64,000 nt of DNA from Limosilactobacillus balticus (GTDB lineage Bacteria; Bacillota; Bacilli; Lactobacillales; Lactobacillaceae), in NCBI RefSeq assembly GCF_014145615.1, contig NZ_JACIVH010000069.1, positions 79,194 to 143,193 on the forward strand, read 5' to 3'. Below, piece by piece: positions 55,174-63,882 of this stretch. The notes under the pieces are model-generated. The model was not told the origin of the DNA and did not search any database. It saw nothing but the letters and a program-made list of their open reading frames with translations. Every line of letters begins with the position of its first letter. Position 1 is the first letter of the stretch. The position numbers were made by a program, and so were the translations under genes.

Positions 55174-57810
55174 ATGCCTGCTAACAACAAAAAACAAGTT
55201 GAAAAAAACGTATTAACTGAAGAAGAAAAAAAGCAAAATGCGCAAAACTTAGTTGATGACTTAATTGCCAAAAGTGAAGCTGCTTTTGAACAATTACGTT
55301 ATTACTCACAGGAACAAGTCGACAAAATTTGTCAAGCAATGGCACTTGCTGCTGAAGAACACCACATGGACCTAGCAGTCGATGCTGCTGAAGAAACAGG
55401 TCGTGGTGTTGCTGAAGATAAGGCAATTAAAAACATCTACGCAAGTGAATATATTTGGAACAACATCCGTCATGACAAGACTGTTGGTATTATCAAGGAT
55501 AATGACGAAGACCAAACAATCACGATTGCTGATCCTCTTGGTATCATTGCTGGAATTGTTCCAGTTACTAACCCTACTTCAACTACTATTTTCAAATCAA
55601 TTATTAGTGCTAAGACGCGGAATACAATTATCTTCTCTTTCCACCGTCAAGCAATGAAATCATCCATTAAGACTGCTAAAATTCTCCAAGAAGCAGCTGA
55701 AAAAGCGGGAGCCCCAAAGAACATGATTCAATGGCTTCCTGAAAGTACTCGGGAAAACACCACTGCATTATTGCAACACCCAAAGACTGCTACTATTCTT
55801 GCAACTGGTGGTCCATCCCTTGTTAAAGCTGCTTACAGTTCCGGTAATCCTGCCCTTGGTGTTGGTCCTGGTAACGGTCCAGCCTACATTGAAAAGACTG
55901 CTAACATTGAACGGTCAGTTTACGACATCGTTCTTTCCAAAACATTTGATAACGGAATGATTTGTGCTACTGAGAACTCAATTGTTGTTGATGAAGAAAT
56001 TTACGATAAGGTTAAGGAAGAATTTAAGAAGTGGAACTGTTACTTCTTAAAGCCTGATGAAATTGATAAGTTTACTGATGGCTTTATTGATCCAGACCGT
56101 CACCAAGTTCGTGGTCCAATTGCTGGTCGTTCTGCCAATGCCATCGCTGACATGTGTGGAATTGATGTTCCAGAAAACACGAAGGTTATCATTGCTGAAT
56201 ATGAAGGTGTTGGTGACAAGTACCCACTTTCAGCCGAAAAACTTTCACCAGTATTGACAATGTACAAGGCAACTTCTCACGAAAACGCCTTTGACATCTG
56301 TGCCCAATTATTACACTACGGTGGTGAAGGACATACTGCTGCCATCCACACCCTTGATGATGACTTAGCTACTAAGTACGGTCTTGAGATGCGTGCTTCC
56401 CGGATTATCGTTAACTCCCCATCTGGTATTGGTGGTATTGGTAATATCTACAACAATATGACCCCATCCCTTACTTTAGGTACAGGCTCATATGGTGGTA
56501 ATTCCATTTCACACAACGTTACTGATTGGGACCTCTTAAACATCAAAACAATTGCTAAGCGGCGTGAAAATCGTCAATGGGTTAAGATCCCCCCAAAAGT
56601 ATACTTTCAACGCAACTCACTAAAAGAATTGCAAGATATTCCAAACATTAACCGGGCATTCATCGTTACCGGTCCAGGAATGAGCAAACGGGGTTACGTT
56701 CAACGCGTCATTGATCAATTACGTCAACGGCAAAATGACACTGCCTTCTTAGTATTTGATGATGTTGAAGAAGACCCATCAACAAACACCGTTGAAAAAG
56801 GTGTTGCCATGATGAACGACTTCAAGCCAGACACAATTATTGCCCTCGGTGGTGGTTCACCAATGGATGCTGCCAAGGCAATGTGGATGTTCTATGAGCA
56901 CCCAGAAACATCATGGTACGGTGTTATGCAAAAGTACCTCGATATCCGTAAGCGTGCTTACCAAATCAAGAAGCCTACTAAGTCACAACTTATCGGTATT
57001 CCTACTACGTCTGGTACTGGTTCAGAAGTTACCCCATTCGCGGTTATCACTGATTCCAAGACTCATGTTAAATACCCACTTGCTGACTATGCACTTACAC
57101 CAAATATTGCGATTGTTGACTCTCAATTTGTTGAAACTGTTCCAGCAAAAACCACTGCTTGGACTGGACTAGACGTTTTATGTCACGCTACTGAATCATA
57201 TGTTTCTGTTATGGCAACTGATTACACTCGTGGTTGGTCACTACAAACTATCAAGGGTGTTATGGAAAACCTTCCTAAGTCCGTTCAAGGTGATAAGTTA
57301 GCTCGTCGTAAGATGCATGACTTCTCAACAATGGCTGGTATGGCATTTGGTCAAGCCTTCTTAGGAATTAACCACTCCCTTGCCCACAAAATGGGTGGAG
57401 CATTCGGTCTTCCTCATGGTTTACTTATCGCTATTGCAATGCCACAAGTAATTCGCTTTAACGCAAAACGTCCACAAAAACTTGCTCTCTGGCCTCACTA
57501 TGAGACTTACCATGCAACTAAGGACTACGCTGACATTGCACGGTTCATTGGTTTGAAAGGTAACACTGATGAAGAATTAGCTGAAGCATATGCTAAGAAA
57601 GTTATCGAACTCGCTCACGAATGTGGTGTTAAACTTAGTCTTAAGGACAATGGCGTTACACGTGAAGAATTTGATAAGGCCGTTGACGATCTTGCTCGCT
57701 TAGCTTACGAAGATCAATGTACTACTACTAACCCAGTTGAACCACTTGTTAGCCAACTCAAGGAATTACTTGAACGTTGCTATGATGGTACGGGCGTTGA
57801 AGAAAAATAA
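55174..57810 (+). CDS. adhE: bifunctional acetaldehyde-CoA/alcohol dehydrogenase
   Basis: An 878-residue fusion. Residues 1-440 are the CoA-acylating aldehyde dehydrogenase domain with the catalytic Cys in DNGMICATENSIVVDEE near 254. Residues 460-878 are the iron-dependent alcohol dehydrogenase, with NAD loop GGGSPMDAAKAMW and metal site HATESYV...GINHSLAHKMGGAFGLPHG. It converts acetyl-CoA to ethanol, oxidising two NADH, the main NAD-regeneration route of heterofermenters. ATG 55174 is chosen because AAAAGGAG lies ten bases upstream; the earlier in-frame start has no such site. AdhE forms long spirosome filaments (family knowledge). Confidence 0.97.
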   Translation: MPANNKKQVEKNVLTEEEKKQNAQNLVDDLIAKSEAAFEQLRYYSQEQVDKICQAMALAAEEHHMDLAVDAAEETGRGVAEDKAIKNIYASEYIWNNIRHDKTVGIIKDNDEDQTITIADPLGIIAGIVPVTNPTSTTIFKSIISAKTRNTIIFSFHRQAMKSSIKTAKILQEAAEKAGAPKNMIQWLPESTRENTTALLQHPKTATILATGGPSLVKAAYSSGNPALGVGPGNGPAYIEKTANIERSVYDIVLSKTFDNGMICATENSIVVDEEIYDKVKEEFKKWNCYFLKPDEIDKFTDGFIDPDRHQVRGPIAGRSANAIADMCGIDVPENTKVIIAEYEGVGDKYPLSAEKLSPVLTMYKATSHENAFDICAQLLHYGGEGHTAAIHTLDDDLATKYGLEMRASRIIVNSPSGIGGIGNIYNNMTPSLTLGTGSYGGNSISHNVTDWDLLNIKTIAKRRENRQWVKIPPKVYFQRNSLKELQDIPNINRAFIVTGPGMSKRGYVQRVIDQLRQRQNDTAFLVFDDVEEDPSTNTVEKGVAMMNDFKPDTIIALGGGSPMDAAKAMWMFYEHPETSWYGVMQKYLDIRKRAYQIKKPTKSQLIGIPTTSGTGSEVTPFAVITDSKTHVKYPLADYALTPNIAIVDSQFVETVPAKTTAWTGLDVLCHATESYVSVMATDYTRGWSLQTIKGVMENLPKSVQGDKLARRKMHDFSTMAGMAFGQAFLGINHSLAHKMGGAFGLPHGLLIAIAMPQVIRFNAKRPQKLALWPHYETYHATKDYADIARFIGLKGNTDEELAEAYAKKVIELAHECGVKLSLKDNGVTREEFDKAVDDLARLAYEDQCTTTNPVEPLVSQLKELLERCYDGTGVEEK

Positions 57811-57848
57811 TCCAGCGCATAATTAAAAATTAAGACTTTTCTCCTATT

Positions 57849-57893
57849 AAAAAGCCCCTTGATATCTAACTACCTAGATGTCGAGGGGCTTTT
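57849..57893. terminator. bidirectional terminator after adhE
   Basis: AAAAGCCCCTTGATATCTA and TAGATGTCGAGGGGCTTTT arms (about 57849-57868 and 57874-57893) form a long stem with A- and T-runs outside. It closes both adhE and the DUF4097 gene. Confidence 0.9.
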
Positions 57894-57909
57894 ATTGATC
57901 TTAGTCAAC

Positions 57910-58665
57910 TTAATTTACTTCATTATCACCAGATTGCGTTATTAAGCGAAGCACGTTTTCTGCATCATCATTTTGATGTAAGGTTTCTTCACCCTTGTCT
58001 TCACCATTAAGTTCATTATCACCTGCATCAGTCTTTAGGAAATAACCATCAACAGTTGTGTTTGTGACCGTATTATCGCCAGACTGATTATTAACAGTAT
58101 ATTGGCCTTGAACTGTTAAATCATGTCCTGTAAAGTTACCTGACAAAAGTTTTGTACTTCCACCGCGTAATGTAACTTGATGATATTCAACGTCGCCTGC
58201 ACCACTGTTAACATCAATATTGTCCATTTTAACTTTAGAAACTGTTAAATCACCACTTTCTAAATGAATGCGACCCGCTAAGGCTTGATCATGCGGGATA
58301 GTCACAATGATTAAATCTTGGTGAGGCTGATAATCGTTAAAGTTAAAGACAAGCGGAAATCCACCAGTTTGACGAATTGAAGCAACGTTATTATGAACAG
58401 TTACTGCCGGAGTATGCTTACCTACACCAGAATAAGTAATCTGATATTTCTTACCTTCACGAACTACTACATTAGCTGTCGATGCTGATATATCAATTCG
58501 TTCAAAATATTTATTAGTACTTATCGTTTTAGTGTGAGAATGAAAAATTGCTGGACGATTGTTTTCAAAATAAACGGCCTTGTTACCATTATTAAAGAAG
58601 CCTATTCCAAGGAGAACTACTCCTAAGATTAAAATAATTAATCCTACCTTAAACGTTTTTTTCAT
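57910..58665 (-). CDS. DUF4097 membrane-anchored beta-repeat protein
   Basis: A 251-residue protein. Residues 7-24 are a single hydrophobic anchor, and the rest is a repeating beta pattern (SGDLTVSKV, SGAGDVEYHQV, LSGNFTGHDL, QSGDNTV) that ends QSGDNEVN, the DUF4097 outer beta-solenoid form. Such proteins follow PadR- and DUF1700-type genes in envelope-stress or antibiotic-response operons (liaG-like). It is the last of three genes whose ends abut. Exact function is unknown. Confidence 0.8.
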   Translation of the reverse strand: MKKTFKVGLIILILGVVLLGIGFFNNGNKAVYFENNRPAIFHSHTKTISTNKYFERIDISASTANVVVREGKKYQITYSGVGKHTPAVTVHNNVASIRQTGGFPLVFNFNDYQPHQDLIIVTIPHDQALAGRIHLESGDLTVSKVKMDNIDVNSGAGDVEYHQVTLRGGSTKLLSGNFTGHDLTVQGQYTVNNQSGDNTVTNTTVDGYFLKTDAGDNELNGEDKGEETLHQNDDAENVLRLITQSGDNEVN

Positions 58666-59277
58666 TTACTTTTTCCTCCTTGCCTGCACTTTTGCATAAA
58701 TGAATTTAGCAAAATTTGCAATCCCTTGAACAATAACTCTGATTAACCAGTAGATTAAAGGCAAACAAACAAGGAATAAGCCGATGAGGGTCACTCCTAA
58801 TCCAAGATAAAATAGTCCACTGAACAAGTTTGTCGCAATTAAACCGATTCCAACATAAAGAGATATAATCGCTATGGCAGCAACTCCAAAGATCAAGACA
58901 ATTATTCCAGCGATTAAACCGAATGCGACTCCCCCTGCTGCCAACAATAGTGCTAATAAGGCAATTCCTAGCCCAAATGTTATTGGTGAAGTAATAATCG
59001 CTACTAGCACCCACCAAAAGACACGCCAACTAGAATGAGGTGAAGCAGGGTGTCCTTCTTTAATAGACTCATTATTAGCTTTAATTGAATAATCGGCTAA
59101 TATCTTATGGCTTAACTGTCGTGGTGTGCCTAACCGTTCCTCAATTGATGTTCGGTTTTCTAGTCCAGCATCTGCAATATACTCATCATAAAATTCTAAG
59201 GCATCATTTCGTTCTTCATCAGTCAATTGTCTTAAATATATTGATAAATCATTGATGTATTTTTGACGTTCATTCAT
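58666..59277 (-). CDS. DUF1700-family membrane protein
   Basis: A 203-residue protein. Residues 1-60 are a soluble acidic N-terminus (LSIYLRQLTDEERNDALEFYDEYIADAGLENR, a DUF1700 hallmark), followed by four hydrophobic segments and a basic tail. ATG 59277 overlaps the padR-type stop by eight bases, so it is made with the regulator. DUF1700 proteins accompany PadR regulators as their membrane partners. Confidence 0.85.
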   Translation of the reverse strand: MNERQKYINDLSIYLRQLTDEERNDALEFYDEYIADAGLENRTSIEERLGTPRQLSHKILADYSIKANNESIKEGHPASPHSSWRVFWWVLVAIITSPITFGLGIALLALLLAAGGVAFGLIAGIIVLIFGVAAIAIISLYVGIGLIATNLFSGLFYLGLGVTLIGLFLVCLPLIYWLIRVIVQGIANFAKFIYAKVQARRKK

Positions 59278-59602
59278 CTTTATCTTCTCCCTCACCTAAC
59301 CCATAAAAAACACTATCTAAACTATTTTTATAATCATTCCATAACTTACGAATACGTTGTAAGTGTTCCTTGCCGGCCTCTGTAATTTGATAATAACGGC
59401 GATTGCGTCCCTGATAAGGCTGATCATAAATTGTTAAATAGCCATCTTTCTTTAACCGGCGTAAAACGGGATACATTGTTGATTCGGAAATGGTAATAGC
59501 TGATTGCATTCGCTGGGTTAGGGCATACCCATAATAATCTTTGTGTTCAAGAATTGCTAAGACCATCCCATCGAGTAAGTCTGCTGTAATTTGAATCTTC
59601 AT
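59270..59602 (-). CDS. PadR-family transcriptional regulator
   Basis: A 110-residue winged-helix protein. LLDGMVLAILEHKDYYGYALTQRM and STMYPVLRRLKKDGYLTIYD are the PadR HTH and recognition helix, with a short C-terminal dimer helix. It is the first gene of the three-gene operon. A perfect AT-rich palindrome over its -10 region (59627-59647) is the likely self-repression site. The inducer is not known; related regulators respond to envelope-active compounds. Confidence 0.93.
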   Translation of the reverse strand: MKIQITADLLDGMVLAILEHKDYYGYALTQRMQSAITISESTMYPVLRRLKKDGYLTIYDQPYQGRNRRYYQITEAGKEHLQRIRKLWNDYKNSLDSVFYGLGEGEDKDE

Positions 59603-59626
59603 TCTATCCCTCCTTTTTAATCAGTA

Positions 59627-59676
59627 ATATTATATGAAATATAATATAATAGTTGAATATAGTATACAAGTATTAT
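59627..59676 (-). promoter_or_regulatory. padR promoter with palindromic operator
   Basis: ATATTATAT (59627-59635) and ATATAATAT (59639-59647) are perfect inverted arms with a three-base centre, overlapping the likely -10 TATTAT. TTGTAT lies about 17 bases upstream on the minus strand. Position and symmetry fit a PadR operator. Confidence 0.6.
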
Positions 59677-59791
59677 TTAAAAATAAATTAAATATCCCTG
59701 TGTCATCTCATAAAAGAACTAAGCATATAATCCTGTTTGATATAATTATAATTGAAGTTATCCCCCCTAGAACTAGAAGGAGGTCTATTTT

Positions 59792-60163
59792 ATGTTAAAA
59801 GAATTCAAAACATTCATTGCCCGTGGTAGCGTTATTGACATGGCAGTTGGGATAATTGTCGGTGCAGCTTTTACATCAATCGTAAAATCATTAGTTAATA
59901 ACCTTATCAACCCCCTTATTGGCCTATTTATTGGTCGAATTGACTTATCTAACCTTGTCTTGACAGTCGGCGACGCTCAGTTTAAATACGGAAGTTTTCT
60001 AAATGCGGTCATTAATTTCCTAATTATTTCCTTTGTCGTTTTCTTAATGGTAAAAGCAATCAACACTTTCCGCAAAAAAGAAGATAAAAAAACAGAGACT
60101 CCAAGTGAAGAAGTTATGTATCTCAAAGAAATTGCTGAACTTCTAAAAAAGAATAAAGAATAA
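59792..60163 (+). CDS. mscL: large-conductance mechanosensitive channel
   Basis: A 123-residue membrane protein, a pentameric osmotic safety valve. [31 protein letters not shown] contains the pore-lining TM1, [14 protein letters not shown] is TM2, and the amphipathic C-terminus is Lys/Glu-rich. AGAAGGAGG precedes the ATG. It is a single gene with its own terminator. Confidence 0.97.
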   Translation: MLKEFKTFIARGSVIDMAVGIIVGAAFTSIVKSLVNNLINPLIGLFIGRIDLSNLVLTVGDAQFKYGSFLNAVINFLIISFVVFLMVKAINTFRKKEDKKTETPSEEVMYLKEIAELLKKNKE

Positions 60164-60170
60164 TAAAAAT

Positions 60171-60200
60171 GCTGGTTAAAAGTTTTTAATCAGCAGTTTT
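60171..60200 (+). terminator. terminator of mscL
   Basis: GCTGGTTAAAA pairs with TTTTTAATCAGC (60171-60194), followed by AGTTTTATTATT. Confidence 0.8.
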
Positions 60201-60296
60201 ATTATTGTATAATATTTTTATTTTTATGCCTTATTATTGGAATTGAATTTATATACTTGTTACTATCATGGTAGGACAACAAAAGAGGTGATAATT

Positions 60297-60527
60297 ATGT
60301 TTAAAAAGAAAAATTGTCCTACGTCAAATAGCCAAAAAAATGCAACCAATGCATACCAAAAGGGTTATGATCAGGCAGTTAAAGATTATAAAGCACTAGA
60401 ACCTTTCCGGAAGTATCCACAACGAATTATTAATGTCACCAATAAGTTTATTAAAGGTAAGATGCATGCTCTTCGTGACTATGTTGACGGGTATGAAGAT
60501 GCTAAGCAACAACTTTCCCAAAATTAG
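60297..60527 (+). CDS. small hypothetical protein
   Basis: A 76-residue basic, soluble protein (MFKKKNCPTSNSQKN...). It contains GYDQAVKDY near 25 and GYEDAKQQL near 65, a loose internal similarity of two helices. I do not recognise a family. ATG 60297 is chosen because AAAAGAGGTG lies nine bases upstream; the longer open frame from 60237 has no ribosome site. No terminator is seen directly after it. Role unknown. Confidence 0.6.
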   Translation: MFKKKNCPTSNSQKNATNAYQKGYDQAVKDYKALEPFRKYPQRIINVTNKFIKGKMHALRDYVDGYEDAKQQLSQN

Positions 60528-60665
60528 TAAAGCATTACCAATTATTGTAAATAACTTCAATTGCTAATCACACCGTGTAATACTTTTTCGAATGTTGCTA
60601 TTCATCATTCATTAGTTCAATCCGCGTTTATTAACGTTTACCTAGGCCCTAAGGAGGGATATCTC

Positions 60666-60950
60666 ATGTTATTTAATGTTATTTTTTGGATCTTAGCTAT
60701 TTGGTTTGTCATTAATGTTATTTGGATGTGGTTCCAGCTTAATAATCAAATACTACAAAAGACTTTCGCTTGGATCAATGTTTGTGCAATTGTTATCGGT
60801 TTCTGGGTTTATTATGGTGTATCACATGATGCAAGCGCAATCAATGGGTGGTTTATTGCTATGAACTGGGTTAACATCGCGATCGCTGCTATTCAATTCT
60901 ACTTTGGTTACCGTACAAGTGACGATAGTACTACCCACCCTGCAAAGTAG
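60666..60950 (+). CDS. small three-TM hypothetical membrane protein
   Basis: A 94-residue protein with three hydrophobic segments (about 3-23, 33-50, 60-80), rich in Trp and aromatic residues (WFVINVIWMWFQ), and a polar C-terminal tail. AAGGAGGG lies nine bases before ATG 60666, a strong site. No family is recognised. A hairpin (61003-61041) follows, so it is likely a single-gene unit. Confidence 0.7.
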   Translation: MLFNVIFWILAIWFVINVIWMWFQLNNQILQKTFAWINVCAIVIGFWVYYGVSHDASAINGWFIAMNWVNIAIAAIQFYFGYRTSDDSTTHPAK

Positions 60951-61002
60951 GCTTGTTGACTTTTTTGAACTTTCCTATTTCTAAAATTTTTGCACGCATC
61001 AT

Positions 61003-61041
61003 AAAATAGCTCCTCATTTATTAAATAATGGGAGCTATTTT
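61003..61041. terminator. hairpin terminator after the small membrane protein gene
   Basis: Perfect 11-base arms AAAATAGCTCC (61003-61013) and GGAGCTATTTT (61031-61041) around a 17-base A/T loop. Confidence 0.75.
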
Positions 61042-61078
61042 CGTATTATATAAGGAACCCCTCATATAAATTCCAACT

Positions 61079-61119
61079 AAAAAAGAGTTACAAGAAACAG
61101 CTTCTTGTAACTCTTTTTT
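61079..61119 (-). terminator. terminator of rplJ-rplL
   Basis: AAAAAGAGTTACAAGAA and TTCTTGTAACTCTTTTT arms enclose a short loop and give a T-run on the minus strand, 17 bases after rplL. Confidence 0.92.
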
Positions 61120-61135
61120 ATTTAATAATTTAAGA

Positions 61136-61501
61136 CTACTTAAGGGTAACAGTAGCACCAGCGGCTTCAAGTTTTTCCTTGATTTCGTTGGCTTCGTCTT
61201 CCTTAAGACCTTCCTTGATAACAGAAGGAGCACCGTCAACAAGGTCCTTCGCATCCTTAAGACCTGCACCAGTGATGTCCTTAACAGCCTTAATAACTTT
61301 AACCTTAGCAGAACCTGCTTCAGTTAATTCAACATCAAAGCTGTCCTTAGCAGCAGCGTCGCCACCAGCAGCACCTGCAACTGCAACTGGAGCAGCAGCA
61401 GAAACGTCGAATTCTTCTTCGATTGCCTTAACTAAGTCGTTAAGGTCAGAGATTGATGCTTCCTTTAATGAAGCAATGATAGCATCCTTATCAAAAGCCA
61501 T
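61136..61501 (-). CDS. rplL: ribosomal protein L7/L12
   Basis: A 121-residue stalk protein. [16 protein letters not shown] is the dimer domain, an Ala/Gly/Val hinge lies near 38-50, and the C-terminal domain [26 protein letters not shown] binds elongation factors. ATG 61501 after GGAGGAA is chosen over upstream MEEIN. It is co-transcribed with rplJ and under L10-leader control. Confidence 0.97.
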   Translation of the reverse strand: MAFDKDAIIASLKEASISDLNDLVKAIEEEFDVSAAAPVAVAGAAGGDAAAKDSFDVELTEAGSAKVKVIKAVKDITGAGLKDAKDLVDGAPSVIKEGLKEDEANEIKEKLEAAGATVTLK

Positions 61502-61563
61502 GTTTATTTCCTCCAATATTTAGGTAATTAAATTTAAATTTGTATTGTATTGATATACGGCAA

Positions 61564-62064
61564 TTATGCGGCTTCGTCTTCCTTGTCGGCAATAGCCTTG
61601 ACTGCGCGAGCAATCTTCCGCATTGGATCTTGTAATGCAGATGCAAGCATTGACAACAGTTCTTCGCGACCTGGCATATTTGCGTATTCGTTGATTTCGT
61701 CAAGAGTCTTAACACTCTTTTCGATGAAACCACCCTTGATTTCAAGAGCGTCGTGGTCATCAGCGAACTTCTTCAAGATCTTAGCTGGAGCAATTGGGTC
61801 TTCGTCAGAGAAGGCAACAGCAGTTGGTCCAACAAAAGTAGAACGAAGATCTTCGTAGTCAGTACCTTCAACAGCACGATCAAGAATCTTGTTCTTGATA
61901 ACTGACATTTGGATACCAGCATCACGAAGTTGCTTACGTAAGTCAGTAACTTCCGCAACGGTTAAACCACGGTAATCAACAACGATAGCACTTTGAGCTG
62001 CATTAAGCATATCAGTAGTTTGCTTAACGATTTCAGCTTTCTTAGCAATAGCTGCTTCACTCAT
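61564..62064 (-). CDS. rplJ: ribosomal protein L10
   Basis: A 166-residue protein that anchors L7/L12 dimers on 23S rRNA. It begins [20 protein letters not shown] and contains [20 protein letters not shown] and a C-terminal helix for L12. AGGAGGTG precedes the ATG. As usual the L10-L12 complex would bind the upstream leader to limit its own synthesis. The rplK-rplA pair is not upstream here. Confidence 0.97.
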   Translation of the reverse strand: MSEAAIAKKAEIVKQTTDMLNAAQSAIVVDYRGLTVAEVTDLRKQLRDAGIQMSVIKNKILDRAVEGTDYEDLRSTFVGPTAVAFSDEDPIAPAKILKKFADDHDALEIKGGFIEKSVKTLDEINEYANMPGREELLSMLASALQDPMRKIARAVKAIADKEDEAA

Positions 62065-62094
62065 GAATTTTCACCTCCTGCAATGTTTTTTTGA

Positions 62095-62225
62095 TCGGAT
62101 TTATTAAAAAATCCCTATGACCGCAGACATAGAGAAGGAACTTTCATTTCTTCCTCGGCAGGCATCTAATTAAGGCTTTCGCCACCTGAGTCTTAGGCAG
62201 AGTCATATTTAATCAACTGTTACAG
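62095..62225 (-). promoter_or_regulatory. L10 (rplJ) leader with attenuator
   Basis: The leader on the minus strand shows the conserved kink-turn and L10-binding region (CTCTGCCTAAGACTCAGGTGG, AGATGCCTGCCGAGGAAG; shown in parts) and a terminator stem CTATG-CATAG (62132-62115) followed by GGATTTTTT. L10-L12 binding favours termination or blocks translation. Confidence 0.87.
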
Positions 62226-62304
62226 TTTAACATATCTCCCAAACTTCTGTAAAGAGACTTTTTATAATTCTTTTTTTGGATTGCACTTCATTTAGTAATA
62301 GTAT

Positions 62305-62421
62305 TTAAAATCTGTTTACTTGCATGCCTATCCCATAAGGCTTCTGTGCCTTACTCATTTTATTATATTCTTCCGGATTATCTAATAGTGAAGATATCTC
62401 TTCCGTTACATCATTAAATTT
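62305..62421 (-). pseudogene. remnant resembling the C-terminus of UDP-GlcNAc 2-epimerase
   Basis: About 38 codons before a TAA at 62305 read FNDVTEEISSLLDNPEEYNK then MSKAQKPYG. The LLDNPEEYxKMSKAxxPYG stretch matches the end of WecB/MnaA UDP-N-acetylglucosamine 2-epimerases (usually ...NPYGDG). Upstream codons stay open to about 62500 but lose similarity, and the repeat element overlaps there. The rest of the gene is gone. Confidence 0.5.
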
Positions 62422-62436
62422 CGTACAGCACAGTAC

Positions 62437-62516
62437 AATAATAGATCTCCAACGCCCGGTACTATCAAGTGTTAGAGACCTATTATTGCTTATGGGAGTT
62501 CTTCTGTCTCGCTCCC
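62437..62516. repeat. long imperfect inverted repeat element
   Basis: Arms of about 20 bases (62437-62456, beginning AATAATAG; 62469-62487, ending CTATTATT) enclose a 12-base loop with CCGGTACTATC. A second small hairpin, GGGAG/CTCCC (62494-62516), follows. The pattern is that of a short interspersed element of lactobacilli. No coding sense is visible in it. Confidence 0.6.
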
Positions 62517-62572
62517 TTAATCATTTAAATTCGAAATTTTATTAGGATTGTATTTATTAATGGCTAAAATAA

Positions 62573-63766
62573 TTACTTATTAACTGCAGCAGTTAAGGCC
62601 GCTCCTAAACGTTTTAAACCGACTTCAATCTGATCTTCTCGCATATTTGAATAGTTCAAGCGGAAAGCACCAGGTTGAGGTTCACTAGCAAAGAATGGAT
62701 CACCGGGAACAAAAGCTACATCATGTTCAAGGCATTCCTTGAATAACTCTACAGTATCGTCAACACCAGGAACTTCTACCCATAAGAACATACCACCTTC
62801 AGGATCTGTATATTTAACTCCTTCCGGGAAGTATTTTTTAATTCCCTCAAGCATTAAATCTTTACGTTTGCCGTATAAATCGCTAATCTCTTTAACATGC
62901 GCATCCACATCGTTATCGGCAAAGAATTGGGCAACCGCGAATTGAGCTAAGTTATCTGTATGGAGGTCAGCTGATTGCTTAAGAACCGTTAATTTATTAA
63001 CTACATTTTTATCAGCAACCAACCATCCTAAACGAAATCCTGGGGCTAACGTCTTTGAAAATGTACTCATGTAAAGGACATGACCTGATTTATCAAATGA
63101 CTTAACTGCTGGTACATGCTCACCAGCAAAACGAATTTCACCATATGGATTATCTTCTAGTACATATACATCGTATTTTTCTGCTAATTCAGCTAACTGC
63201 TTTCGTCGTTCTTCAATCATAGTTCGTCCAGTTGGATTTTGGAAGTTTGGCACAGTATAGATGAGTTTAGTATTTGGATTAGCCTTTAATGCTTCTTCCA
63301 ATGCATCCATCTTCATCCCATCTTCATCCATTTCAACACTAGCAAAATTAGCACCGTAAGAACGAAAAACATCTAAAGCACACAAGTATGTTGGTTGTTC
63401 AACTAATACAGTATCCCCAGGGTCAACAAAAGCCTTGCCCACTAAATCTAAGGCCTGTTCTGACCCCGTTGTTACTAAAACATTTTTTAATTCAGAGTCA
63501 ACATTTTCTTTTTCCGTTACATGCTGTTGAATAACCTCACGCAAAACTGTGACTCCTTTCGCCGCTCCATACTGCATCGCTTCTTGACCATGCTCTTCAA
63601 AAACCTTATCAACAGCTGCTTTCATTTCTTTAACAGGAAACAATTCGGGTGCCGGCAATCCCCCAGCAAATGAAATAATCTTAGGATCCGCCGCTGCTTG
63701 TAAAATTGCACCAACCGCATCCGTACCATCTGCTGGAACACGCTTTGAATATTTAAATTGTGTCAT
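62573..63766 (-). CDS. PLP-dependent aminotransferase (2-aminoadipate/aromatic type, MocR-like fold)
   Basis: A 397-residue fold-type I enzyme. ISFAGGLPAPELFPV and GSEQALDLVGKAFVDPGDTV start the core, YTVPNFQNPTGR has the substrate Asn near 190, and STFSKTLAPGFRLGW holds the PLP lysine near 240. It groups with multi-substrate 2-aminoadipate/aromatic/branched-chain aminotransferases that feed amino-acid catabolism and flavour compounds. ATG 63766 follows AAGGAG by eight bases; the open frame's GTG start at 63775 overlaps it. A strong inverted repeat lies upstream, then the end of the group II intron. Confidence 0.9.
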   Translation of the reverse strand: MTQFKYSKRVPADGTDAVGAILQAAADPKIISFAGGLPAPELFPVKEMKAAVDKVFEEHGQEAMQYGAAKGVTVLREVIQQHVTEKENVDSELKNVLVTTGSEQALDLVGKAFVDPGDTVLVEQPTYLCALDVFRSYGANFASVEMDEDGMKMDALEEALKANPNTKLIYTVPNFQNPTGRTMIEERRKQLAELAEKYDVYVLEDNPYGEIRFAGEHVPAVKSFDKSGHVLYMSTFSKTLAPGFRLGWLVADKNVVNKLTVLKQSADLHTDNLAQFAVAQFFADNDVDAHVKEISDLYGKRKDLMLEGIKKYFPEGVKYTDPEGGMFLWVEVPGVDDTVELFKECLEHDVAFVPGDPFFASEPQPGAFRLNYSNMREDQIEVGLKRLGAALTAAVNK

Positions 63767-63797
63767 TGTCGTCACTCCTTAATTAGTTTTAAACTCA

Positions 63798-63836
63798 AAT
63801 GATAAAATCTAATTATTTTTTAATTATTTTATCATT
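63798..63836. promoter_or_regulatory. AT-rich inverted repeat in the aminotransferase 5' region
   Basis: AATGATAAAA(TC)TAATTA (63798-63815) and TAATTATTTTATCATT (63821-63836) are near-perfect arms of 16 bases with a five-T centre and a two-base bulge. It lies 32 bases upstream of the start, between the gene and the intron end, and may be an operator or a leader hairpin. Confidence 0.5.
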
Positions 63837-63882
63837 GATTAATAATATAGCACAACAAATCTCTATTGTGAAGTAAAAATTG

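Noticed and set aside
55181..55426. Minus-strand and other-frame open frames across adhE (several of 60-110 codons)
   Set aside because: adhE has strong codon bias that leaves other frames open; none has motifs or ribosome sites.
61179..61858. Plus-strand frames antisense to rplL and rplJ
   Set aside because: They are shadows of ribosomal protein genes rich in biased codons.
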